This document shows positions 1 to 10,300 of a stretch of DNA of 64,000 nt, in pieces. The translations under genes were made by a program, and so were the position numbers. The first letter of the stretch is position 1. Each line of letters opens with the position of its first letter. The notes beneath the pieces were generated by a model, which did not search any database, was not told where the DNA came from, and worked only from the letters and a program-made list of their open reading frames with translations. Source of the DNA: Nematostella vectensis (lineage: Eukaryota > Cnidaria > Anthozoa > Actiniaria > Edwardsiidae); the NCBI RefSeq assembly GCF_932526225.1, contig NC_064034.1, forward strand, positions 7,116,001-7,180,000, written 5' to 3'.

Positions 1-1029
1 CTAGCTCCTCCACCTTTAAAGTAAAGTGTGTATGTTGCTTACAGCTCCCGTACAAGCCAAGGTGGAGTCTACGAGCGACTGCATACATCTGTCGGGGACT
101 GGAACAAGTCTCGCGCTCGCCACGTGGGGCATGCTATACCTACTGTATAGCTGATGATGTCACAAAAAGGTCAAGCAAGGTCTTGCTGTCATACCATATG
201 ACGTCATACCCGCGCTCGTCACATGGAACACCTTATTCTCACTCTAGCTGATGACGTCACGCTGTTGATGAGCGAGATCTTGGCATGTTTTGTTTGCCGC
301 ACTGACGGCTTGCGTTTTGTTGATTTTGACTAACGCCTGGGACAATCAAAACTAGATGAAGGCAATGACTTCACAGAGATCAATACGACGTCGCCAAGGA
401 CGTCGTTGATAGTTTATATATTCACGAACACTGGGATTACTGTGTCGTGGATTCCCGCCGATGAACAGTTCACGCTAGTCACGTGAGAATTTTTACATAT
501 ACGGAGATTTATTGCTCATGTACAGACGATGTACATAGTCCCATAATCCCTTGCGATCCACGCATGCCATTATGCGATTGCTTGGTAGTTGATTTATTTA
601 GTTATTTATTATGACGTGATTTATTGATGATATTTCATTGATATATGACTGAGCGCATACCACAAAGGAATACTAGCGTTATCTCTGAAAACAAGAATAT
701 TTCCAATTATCGCATTTTCCTTTTAAAGTTTGCGCTAGACTTAAACCACAGAGATAAATAATATCGAACGGAAATATTGTAATTGTCGTGATGACCTTTT
801 TTAGAGAAAAATTCAAAACATAAAAAGTTTATATTGAAAGTGATATTCAATCCGTACACCATAAGAATGGTCCAAATTGAAGTGACTATTTTGAGAGTTA
901 CCCAGTAGTGGTAAAAAATAATGCAGACCATTATTGCCGCTGAATTCAAAGGCGAAACCAAGATTGTACTGTAATGTTACTGTTGACCTAGAGCGAAACG
1001 TCTCCCGTTAGCCTGGGCCGAGGTAGTGG
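1..1029. other. No gene recognised
   Basis: I see no convincing coding exon here. The short open frame on the minus strand at 707-961 is AT-rich, matches no family I know and lacks flanking splice or start context. The stretch may be intergenic or intronic to a gene outside the window. Confidence 0.4.
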
Positions 1030-1262
1030 TTTCGACATTTATTCAACATTGTTCCGCTTAGATACAATAAACCTGGACCCATCACTGAGCCGCGGTAGCG
1101 CTGTTAAATTTTAATCAGCATCGTTACGCCTGGGTACAATAAACCTGGATATATTAAAATAGATGTGGACACATCACTTAGCCGAGCTAGTTGACCTTTA
1201 TTCAACATTGTTCCGCTTAGATACAATAAACCTGGACACATCACTGAGCCAGCTCGTTCACT
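1030..1262. repeat. Three spaced copies of a ~41-bp repeat
   Basis: A segment containing ATACAATAAACCTGGA, usually preceded by a TTCAACATTGTTCCGCTTAG-like stretch and followed by an ACATCACTGAGCC-like stretch, occurs near 1038-1078, 1109-1149 (diverged) and 1197-1237. The copies lie about 70-90 bp apart. No coding potential was seen. Confidence 0.6.
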
Positions 1263-1496
1263 TCCATGTACGTATCTCCCGGTATTCGTTCTGTCAGGAA
1301 ACTTTGGCTTGACCTTGATTTCTGTAAAAAAAAAACATCACCACATAATCGTGACTTCTATCGCTAACAACAATTTTAGCACTAGCATTATCACTATCCT
1401 CTCTAGTAGCCATCATCATACCATAATCATCATCACACAAAATCACACATATCATTATTATCGACTTAATTTAAAATTATTCGCCAAAGGCGAACA

Positions 1497-1640
1497 GGTG
1501 CGTACCCAGGATTGGCTGGGGGAAGGGGGGGGGGGGGGGGGGGGGGTCATGCGCAGTCATAGGAATCATATGGAAAAGGCATAGAATTTGAAGATTCCTT
1601 AAAAAGAAATGACCCAACTTTTTGTCCGCACCCTGCGTAC
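1497..1640 (+). repeat. Dispersed repeat, copy 1 (homologous to 13940-14090)
   Basis: The segment contains a run of about 22 G followed by a ~90-bp core (GCAGTCATAGGAATCA..., then GAAGATTCCT...GAAATGACCCA). The same core occurs in inverted orientation at 14000-14075. Both copies end in C/G-rich stretches resembling CACCCTGCG followed by C runs, so this looks like a short non-autonomous mobile element. The family was not identified. Confidence 0.6.
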
Positions 1641-2267
1641 CCCCTTTTCAGGCCGCTGTCAAAATACGTCGGCTGTCATTTTTCCAATGACTAGCGTGGT
1701 GGCACAATCAAATGCCCAAATCAAATTATAAACAGCATTTAATGTAAAAAAAAAAAACTTATTTGGTGTTTTATGCAAGGGTAATAATTTTAGTAACGAT
1801 GAACCCAGGTGAGGGTAAATTTATGCTAAATGATTTGAAACGCAAAGATAGTTCACGGCTCAGGAGATTTACAAATTAAGTATATACCTAAAGATCCACA
1901 CATCACTAAATTACTACCGGATATTCACATCACCAATTTACTACAGGCTTTTTTGTCTAAATAGACAAACCGCTGAACACAAATGCCATTATTTGATAAG
2001 CTCACTCGATCAACAACTCACGGGAAGTGCTGCAAACAATCCCAAGCATTCTTCGTGCTCTCACAGACAAATTTCTTGAATACTCGGCGCCTGGTCTGTC
2101 TAAAAATTTGATAACTACTATTTATGATGTCCGTAGTATTAAGCAGCTTTTATGACATCCATATTTCCAGCGCCTTTCGTATAACTAGTAGGTCCTCGCT
2201 TCGAAAAATGATACCAATGAGAAATAAACACACGCAATGACCAGCCTGGGCAAGACATTTGAACATC

Positions 2268-2615
2268 TAACCTGAGTATCAGGCGGAATTTTAATTTTTC
2301 CGAAAAAAATGAGGAGAGGAAAAATATATATTTTTTAATGTTATAGAAAACGATTTCTCTGATTCTGCTAACGCAAGGTCGAAAGCACTTTTGGAGCCCG
2401 CCATTACTCTGAGAACGGGCAGTCGACGGGTTAGGGTAGTATATATAGCTGAACCAATCAGCGCGTCCCATTCGAGTGCCCTTTGTTTTTTCGACCAATC
2501 AGGAGCCATGCCGGAATCCGGCATGAGAACATGCGATTTGACAGTACTTGTATCAGGCCCTTGTCTTGTTTCTCGCCGCGCGATAGAAACATAGGAGGGC
2601 CTGATACTCAGGTTA
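2268..2615. mobile_element. Short terminal-inverted-repeat element (MITE-like)
   Basis: A 17-bp sequence TAACCTGAGTATCAGGC at 2268-2284 recurs as its exact reverse complement at 2599-2615. If the TA at each outer edge is a target duplication, the structure would suit a Tc1/mariner-type MITE. The interior is not low-complexity. Read on the minus strand it carries two inverted CCAAT boxes (2495-2499 and 2454-2458), a TATATATA stretch (about 2440-2447) and an ATG in a GTAATGGCGGG context (2404). Confidence 0.55.
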
Positions 2616-2661
2616 AGTGAATAGAGGTGGATAGTCCCCAAGACGTTTCGAGGGAACTTAC

Positions 2662-2737
2662 CAAAACCATTCGCTGAGCCATAGGAGAATAATTGTTTTA
2701 GTATATACTTGGCAGGGACTGAACAAGACACATTTTG
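2662..2737 (-). CDS. Possible additional 3' exon of the gene at 2965-5680
   Basis: The preceding exon ends at a plausible donor (AAG|GTACGC) in phase 0. A candidate acceptor (TGATTACAG) begins a 76-nt open stretch at 2737 that ends at a good donor (TTTG|GTAAGT) at 2662. It would add about 25 residues to the cytoplasmic tail. No similarity supports it. The alternative is that the previous exon reads through to a stop at 2839, which would add a hydrophobic C-terminus derived from ATC-rich simple sequence. Confidence 0.25.
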
Positions 2738-2964
2738 CTGTAATCATTTTATCGAATTTTCTACCTTATTCATAATCACCCCCACTATTATCATTATCAA
2801 CATAATTACCAATATTATCCACAACGAACACAGAAGTATCAGCAAATATACCATTTTATCATCGTTATCAACATCATTGCCATCGCTAATATTGCAACCA
2901 CAAATAAACAGCATGGACTACTAAGGGATCTTGTAAAACTACGAGAAAAAAATGGATAGCGTAC

Positions 2965-5680
2965 CTTAACCTTTGACCTCTGTTTTCGCGACTCTCCCTC
3001 GGCTGTCATCCACTCATCGACATTTTGATGCAATATCTCATCTTTTGTTTCGGTGTGGTTAATGGGAGATATGGCGACATCGTCATAAATCGCTTCCTCC
3101 GGTGCCTTTGTGCCATTCTTGCCTCCCTTCTTGCCTCCCTTCTGCACCTTGGCGTACTCCACTCCTGGTGCCTCCCCTCTATCACTCCCACGAGGGCGGT
3201 GCTGTGCGGCGCAGCTGCTCCGCCTTTTGGTTCTCTTCACGTCTGGCGTTGAACTGTCGGCTCTTTTGTCCTGAAAGACACTCTCTTGTTCTATGTTCTC
3301 ATACACCGAATCGATCATTTCGAAGTGTACTGGACGCTCCTCTAAGACTTGAGCAACCCCGTATTCGGTCGAGTGCTCTTCTCCTTTGCTCGCTCTGTGC
3401 AAATATGGGTCGCAAACCTCAAGGGTGTCGTAGAACGGATTAGCAAAGGACTTCGACTGGCTAGCAGAGGTGATGTCAGACTTTCGAGACCAGCGACTTT
3501 TGAACCCAGTCTGCAGCGGGTCGTCAGAAACACAGGAAGCTTTAGACGCCTTCTTTGCTGTCACTGCTACCTCGTCATAGTCTCCACCGTCGTCAGCGAT
3601 ACTTGGCAACTTCCTTGAGCTCGTCAGTGGGGGGAGCTCTCTTGGACTTCTTGATACAGGAATAGGGTATGCATTACTCCCTAAGGCTGAGTCTGAAGAA
3701 ACCTTCGTCAGTGGCTGTCCCTGTTGGGTTTTCGCGGCCCTGGTCTTCTTGAGTTCTATAGGGCCCATGTAGAGTGGCTCCCTAAGATGGTATGGGTCAG
3801 ACTTGACCTTGCGCAAGGCTTGCCCAGGAATACGGTCTTTTTGTCCTTTTGGGGGACGGCTTCGGTACTGCCTCGTCTCAGGGCTCACCCTGTGTGTGCC
3901 TGACAAACATTTTAAAAACCGTGTTACATTGAGAGATCATTTTTTTGAGGATGGTAAGCGTGCCCGCCAGGACGAAACAACGTACCAACTCGGTTAAAGT
4001 AAAAGACTGACAGAAGCTCGGTTGAAATTCTCGACACATTTTTATTCATTTACGTCAAGGTTAAAATGCTTTGAATTAATCGTCTCTCGCGCTCTCACAG
4101 AAAACAAGGCTTTCAAGTAAATCAATGTAAGTGGTGGTTTGGCTGTCATAGGAAACATACAAAATACTCACGTGCACCTGGCTGGGGAGCAGTAGGACCA
4201 CGTCTTTTCTTTCGTTCTGCACTCTCAGGGGGATGGCCCGGCTCAGTCTCTCCCTCGGTCAGCTTTGGCGGCGTGCGGACCTGTTGAGCCTGGACCAGTC
4301 CATAGGAGCCCATAGAAGGCGTATTGCCTAGGTCGTGAGACGGAGAAATGGAGCTGCGTCGCCGCACATTCTCGCGCGTGGGGGACTGGGGACCATGTTT
4401 GTCTGGTACCTTGACAGCTATCACCTCGATGCTGTTTTTGTCTTCTTTCTTAGATGTCTTTTTTTCTTGCTTTACGGTTTCTGGAAGCGCAGAGCAAAAA
4501 CAAAAACAAAACAAAAAACAATTGCGGGAGAATATTATTATCAGATAGTTACTAATTACAGTTAATTTCAATTTATCGCTAGCTTTACCAACAAACTGCG
4601 AGACTAGTTTACGTCATAAAATGGTAACAAAAATTTAGTTGTCAAGGCAATGGAAAGAAAGCAAACATTTTTATCTGACCCAAGGGGTAAAGGGATAGCA
4701 AGGGATGATGAACGCGACATGAGGAATAAGTAAAATCATCAATCTTTTAAACAAGATACGCTGAGTTGCCCGAATCTCGCCACAGGGCAGTAAAAGGGGG
4801 TGGGGCACTGGGGGCACGTGCCCCCCAATATTTTCACAAAGTATAAGGAAATGACCAGTAGGGGCGTGGCCGTGCCCCTAAATATTTTATATATTATGTT
4901 TCTGTATTGCGCCCCTCCAATAATTCGAGGCTCGCTACAGCACTGCACTTACTCATGCCTGCTAGCTTGACCTTGATAAAAAGAATGAAGCCCACTGCAA
5001 AACTGAGCCCGATCAAACACAACACAGCGACCGGTGACATCCACCATGGCATGCCGCCTACCAGCTGAAAAACAATCAAATTATCCATACCCTTAACCCT
5101 AGTAGGACGGCATGCCCCAAACCTAACAGCGGAGGAAATAAGTGGCCTACCCCTTCCTTCCAAATGAGGAATTACAGAAATCACTCAAACTATAACCCCT
5201 AGCGGGACGGCGTGCCCCACCCCTAACACCTGATGAATTATAAAAATCATTATCCTTAGGAAAGGTTCAAACGTCGTATTATCCATGAGCCGTATATTCA
5301 ATATAAATGCATGCAAATGAATCGAGTCGATTGTTTCATCTTTATTTGCATGCATTTGCATTGAATACGGCTCAGGGATAATACGACGTTTGAACCTTTC
5401 CTAAGGATAATGATTCAAACTTAGCCTTAGCAGCTCTAACGGGATAGAATGGTCCTTCGAGCTTAGACAAGATCATCCAAGCAAGGTTCATTTCCTGTTC
5501 GATCTCCTTCGGCCATGCATTAAGGGCGTGTACTTACTGGATTTGCAGAGGGTGCAACAAACTGACCTAAAAAACAAGGGCGGTACTGTTAGAAAACCGA
5601 AAAAGGAAAGCACTTTGATAAAGACTACACACAACAGTTCTCTTACCGTCGATTGTGCCGTTTTTCTTTGTCTCGTACAT
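2965..5680 (-). CDS. Single-pass membrane protein with SH2/ITIM-like tyrosine tail
   Basis: I do not recognise the family. Phase-consistent exons are 5647-5687 (ATG at 5680), 5538-5566, 4953-5064, 4172-4480 and 2965-3899; an upstream exon is possible. From that ATG the protein has about 26 outer residues with one N-glycosylation site, a membrane span at about 30-51 (rich in V, L, I, F) and a basic, Ser/Pro-rich tail of over 420 residues. The tail has six tyrosines in acidic or hydrophobic contexts: YDEV 269, YDTL 318, YGVA 341, YENI 361, YAKV 410 and YDDV 433. SVYENI and VEYAKV fit the ITIM consensus (I/V/L/S)xYxx(I/V/L), and YEN is a Grb2-type SH2 site. The shape recalls vertebrate transmembrane adaptors (LAT, PAG, LAX) or a receptor tail. 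A signalling role is inference. The true N- and C-termini are uncertain. Confidence 0.6.
4795..4925. repeat. GC-rich palindromic repeat in intron
   Basis: An intronic stretch with several gGGGCaC / GTGCCCC motifs. It contains a perfect 16-bp palindrome GGGGGCACGTGCCCCC at 4810-4825 centred on an E-box (CACGTG), followed by further GGCCGTGCCCC and GCGCCCCTCC tracts. It resembles the C-rich ends of other short mobile elements in the window, but no clear boundaries were found. Confidence 0.4.
5245..5415. mobile_element. Near-perfect foldback (hairpin) element
   Basis: The 171-bp segment is almost completely self-complementary. AATCATTATCCTTAGG at the left edge is matched by its reverse complement at the right edge, and the arms continue for about 70 nt through AAAGGTTCAAACGTCG and GAGCCGTAT. 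It sits in the intron between 5064 and 5538 of the minus-strand gene. The loop side holds ATGCAAAT and ATTTGCAT octamer (POU-type) sequences. Confidence 0.75.
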
Positions 5681-5687
5681 TTTCTTA

Positions 5688-6949
5688 CTGTTGAAAGCAG
5701 TTAGGTATGGCGTCACGGGTAAGACCAATGCCAAATTATGCAGTCACAGGCACAGCAATGTGGCCTTCTTGTCCTGATGAAATATTTTTACCACTACTCA
5801 GGCCTTTTTCACATGAAGATAGGATGCCCCTCTCCCTAGGGATAAAGATAGCGCCCGGTCACATGGGAAATGCTGTTCCTAACAGGGAGGGCTAAGTCGC
5901 CAAGCCAGATTGATAAACAAGATGGCGGATCGGAGTTTGGCATTAAAATCGTAACAAACCTTCATCGACGTGCTTAGCGGCGGATTTTCAGTTATCTAAG
6001 CTTCTGATGACCTTTCTTATTTTGGGAAAAGAGTCGTCTTTAGATTCTAGGCTTACGAGTATCAGTATAGTTATTTATGATTTGAACTAAGCAGAATAAA
6101 ACGTCTTAAAAACATCACTCGATTCGTTAAACCAATATAATCCATTCAACACTTCGCAAGCTAAGATACGCCGGTAAAGAAATAAACCGCAAATAGTAGT
6201 AGGCAAAACAGAAACTCACTGATTAAAGAACAACGATTTTTAAAGCTTCACTAGTACTCAGGGTAGTTACTTAGACATATCCAAATAACTTCTGCTCAAA
6301 TAAAAACTCATCATCGATGGCTTGAATTAGAAATCATGTAAAAACTGGCCTACCATCGTCATTTCATCAAGCCTCCTTCAAAGAACTTGAGAACGCTCGA
6401 AGGAAAACTTCTTACATCGCCACACAAAACATGACTCAACGTTGAATGCATTTGCAATTTAATTTACGTTCTCTCGTGCATTTATTGTAGACATGTCAGA
6501 CAAAAAGAATTCAATGTTGTACTAAGCTATTCCCAAAGGTATAATTTAAAACTATATTTCTAAATTATTATTCTGCATACCATGAGCACATTAAGTGTTT
6601 GAGAAAACATATAAATACAGACATTACTAAACAAAAATATTGTTTGAACTAGCTAAATAATCTTTATAAAACTTATTGTATTCTATAAAATTAATTTAAT
6701 TTTGATGACGAACCAATAAATAAACAAGCAATTTACCTATTCTACCGGCCTTCAGGGAAACAGTCATTGTTTATTGGGTGGTGGAGGGTGGGGGAATTGT
6801 GTTATAAACCTCATATAGAAAGATAGTTATTCTCAGCATGCATGTACAAGGAGGTGCGAACGCTTCTCCCCTCCGGATGCTATCCTTATTCCATATGAAG
6901 CCTATTATTTGCGCACTTCTCCCCCTCTCTGCACACCCTAAGAACGCTC
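5688..6949. other. AT-rich stretch without a recognised gene
   Basis: Mostly AT-rich sequence between the tyrosine-tail gene and the repeats downstream of the phosphoesterase gene. AACAAGATGGCGGATCGG near 5920-5937 resembles the AAGATGGCGG element found at many animal transcription starts. It could mark a promoter, but its in-frame plus-strand ORF is only ten codons. TTTATT near 6768 is an AATAAA polyA signal on the minus strand and could serve the phosphoesterase gene. Confidence 0.35.
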
Positions 6950-7330
6950 CTGTCAGCCCCTCGGTACATAATATTTGGGTCCGATATTGTGTCATAATTT
7001 TCATGACCAAAGATGGCCACTCTCAGCATGGTAAATAATACTTGGGTCCGACTTTGTGTTATACATTTCATGAACAAAGATGGTTACTCTCAGCCCCTTC
7101 GTATATTACACTTGGGCCGAACCAAATGACTGGTTATTATCACCCCCCTGGTACATAATACTTGGGTCCGACTTTGTGTTACAAATCTCATGACCAAAGA
7201 TGGTTATTATCAACTCCCTGGTACATAATATTTGGGCTGTCCAAATGACCGGTTATTATCATACCCCTGGTACATAATACTTGGGCCTGACCAAATGACC
7301 GGTTATTATCAACCCCCTGGTACATAATAC
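6950..7330. repeat. Tandem repeat containing copies of a coding 3' end
   Basis: Units of about 50-75 bp each contain a version of CCCTGGTACATAATACTTGG (present at about 7140, 7220, 7265 and 7312, with diverged copies near 6960, 7030 and 7100). Between them lie CGACTTTGTGTTA and CCGGTTATTATCA blocks. The copy at 7312-7333 is the terminal coding sequence of the phosphoesterase gene read on the minus strand (residues KYYVPGG before the stop). The array has therefore copied the last codons into the 3' flank. Confidence 0.75.
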
Positions 7331-10300
7331 TTGGTTGTGCACGCCTCGTACTCTGCCTTCTCGACAAACCGCATGCAGCAGTACAGATTGAAGCGGGAAT
7401 AGCTCGACGTCTGGTAGTTTACCGCTCGACCAAACGCGTACCTCACCCATGCCTCTTTGCTGGTCTGGTTTAGAAGGTTTTGGTTCAGCTCGTTAAGTCT
7501 TGTGGCGTCGATTTGTTCAGATGTGGATGGATAACGCTTACTAAATCGATAATCCAGTTGCCATTGAGCGGATTGGAACTCTACACAAGAAAGGACAGAG
7601 TTGAGAACGAGTTATAAATAGATTGTTAAACATATATGCATGATTCAAGAATTCAACATTCCCTCACCCTTATGAAGGAGATCCTGTAAAATCCAACCTT
7701 CCCCTCAAAACATCACACACAACAATACATACGTGTTGCCATGACAATGTCCATGAAGTATTGATCGTAATCCAACAAAACCAGTTTATCTGGATGGAGG
7801 TAGAACTGGCGGTATGACGGGTTATTGGCAAATATGGGAGAGACGGATGGCGTGAGCAAGGCGAATGAGCGATTAACAGATTCCTCGTCTCCTTGGATGG
7901 CCTGTAGTCTGATGTCATCCCTATGCACGTGTCCGTATAACTGAGCTATTGAAACATAGAAAATATGAAAACATTGGGCAGACAACCACACTAAAAACAC
8001 TCGTTCGTACCTGCGACAACCTCGTGGTAGCGACCGGCAACCAGCTCTGTGAAACGACGAGTAGCGTCATCCAGCCATAGAGGCTTGTTGCTGTACGAAT
8101 CGATCCTGGCATAAGAAGATTGATAAGCGGTCAATCCTGGTACGACAAGAACGCAACACAAATCAAAGCAACCGAATGTGCTAAGGCCACAAAAAAGGAC
8201 TTCCCAGAAAGAACGTACTTAAAACACTTAATTTTCGCGTCACTTTAATTTCGCGAATTTCGCGATTTTAAAAGATTCGCGAAAATAAAGTGACACGAAA
8301 ATAAAGTGTCGCAAAAATTAGGATGCGCGAAAATTAAGTGAGTACACAAGAAGCCTTAGGGGAAATATAGGCCGTTTAATAAGCTTTATGGAAACACCTT
8401 ATCTATTTAGTTATCTAATGGGGTTGATTTGGACTTGTATTTATATTTTTTTATGAAATTAAATTTAGCTTACGCATCTTTTTGTTACAAATGGTTTCAG
8501 TTTTGATGATTACACAGCACATTTTAATTCCACTTGTTTTGCTTGATTTTATGATCCCAAAATCGCAAAAATAAAGTGATCTGATTTTTACGAAAATAGG
8601 AAACTCGCGAAAATAAAGAGTCGCGAAATATCGCCATTTCAAAATCGCGAAATTTTGACGTCGTGAAAATTTCGTGTAATAAGGTATGCTAAGGCCACCA
8701 AGAAGGGACTTGTGCTAAGGCTAAAACAAGGAGTCACTCGGGAGTGCCATGATCTTAGACTACAAACAAGGGCTCGCCCGGGAGGAACATGTTTTAAGGC
8801 TAAAAACAAGAGCTCACCCAGGAGATACATATTCTAAGGCTACAAATAAAGGCTCACACAGGAGGGACATGATTTAAGGCTAAAAACAAGGGCTCACCCA
8901 GGAGGGACATGTTGAAAGGCTTACAACAAGGGCTCATTGGGAGGGACATGTTCTAAGGCCACCAACAAGGGCTCATTAGGAGGGACATTTTCTAAGGCCA
9001 CCAACAAGGGCTCATCGGGAGGGACATGTTCTAAGGCCACAAACAAGGGCTCATCGGGAGGGACATGTTCTAAGGCCACAAACAAGGGCTCATCGGGAGG
9101 GACATGTTCTAAGGCTCAAAACATGGGCTCACCCAGGAGGGACATCATCTAAGGCTACAAGGGCTCACCCGGGAGGCGCATGTTCAAAGGCTAAAAACAT
9201 GGGCTCACCCGGGAGGGACATCATCTAAGGCTATAAGGGCTCACCCGGGAGGAGCATGTTCAAAGGCTAAAAATAAGGGCTCACCCGGGAGGGACATCAT
9301 CTAAGGCTATAAGGGCTCACCCGGGAGGAGCATGTTCAAAGGCTAAAAATAAGGGCTCACCCGGGAGGGACATGTTCTAAGGCCACAAACAAGGGCTCAT
9401 CGGGAGGGACATCATCTAAGGCTAAAAGCTAGGGCTCACCCGAGAGGGACGTGGCTGGTAATAATGACTTTCTTGCCCTGCTGTTTTGCTTGTTCCAGTT
9501 GTCCTTCCAACCAGTTGAATTGCTGTGCCGCCTTCGTCTGGATATATGTTGAGTCAGATTCAGAATCAGAATGCGCGTCCACATACCAATACATGCTGTT
9601 CAATGCGAGAAGTACCATTCGACCACCTGGACCACAGGACCAAACAGAAAGAAAGAATGCTACCATGTCGTAATATTATAGAATCAGTAATATTGCCGGT
9701 TATAATAATTGAAGATTAATCTGTTGATCGTCAGTATCGACCGCAAACTAAAAACAAATTGTTTAACAATTATGGCGAAATACATGTTTCATGCAACATG
9801 GAGCGCATGAGTGAATTATTGCTGCACAAGGCCAGTTAATACTAGCAATTTTTTGTCGTGTAAATACGAGCTGAGTGAGCGCATGTGGCGTCACCATTGG
9901 TACAATACTGGGCTAGCACTTTTTTGCTTCAAGCCCATGGGTGTGTTTGAAGTGTGACCTTTGTAAAAGCAGTTCGTAATAATAGCTTCCATCACATCAC
10001 AGCACTTGGTAAAATGTATTGAGGGGGTGAATAGGTTCGCGGATCGGCGGATTCGAAATGCTCACGGGTTACGGATTTTGTTTAATATTTAAGCGGATTG
10101 GCGGATTTTGGAAGTACGGCTATCACGGATCTCTTCACAATTCGGGCGCGGATTTCGGATTTTAAATAAATTTCAATCGATGCTATTGTTTATCTGTCAA
10201 ACCATGCGGATCTAAAAAAATTATGTGGGTCCACGGATTTGCCCCAAAAATGTAGCGGATCGGCGGATTTACAAACCCCTATTCACCCCCCTATAACCTG

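Noticed and set aside
2839-2964. Hydrophobic C-terminal extension of the tyrosine-tail protein
   Set aside because: It is translated from ATC-rich simple sequence beyond a plausible splice donor (AAG|GTACGC), so an intron is more likely.
5707-5895. 62-residue plus-strand frame starting MASRVRPMPN
   Set aside because: No domain, splice sites or regulatory context; it lies antisense in the upstream region of a minus-strand gene.
8937-9152. 71-residue Gly/Ser/Thr-rich repeat frame
   Set aside because: It lies in the intronic minisatellite, antisense to a supported gene, and merely reflects the repeat period.
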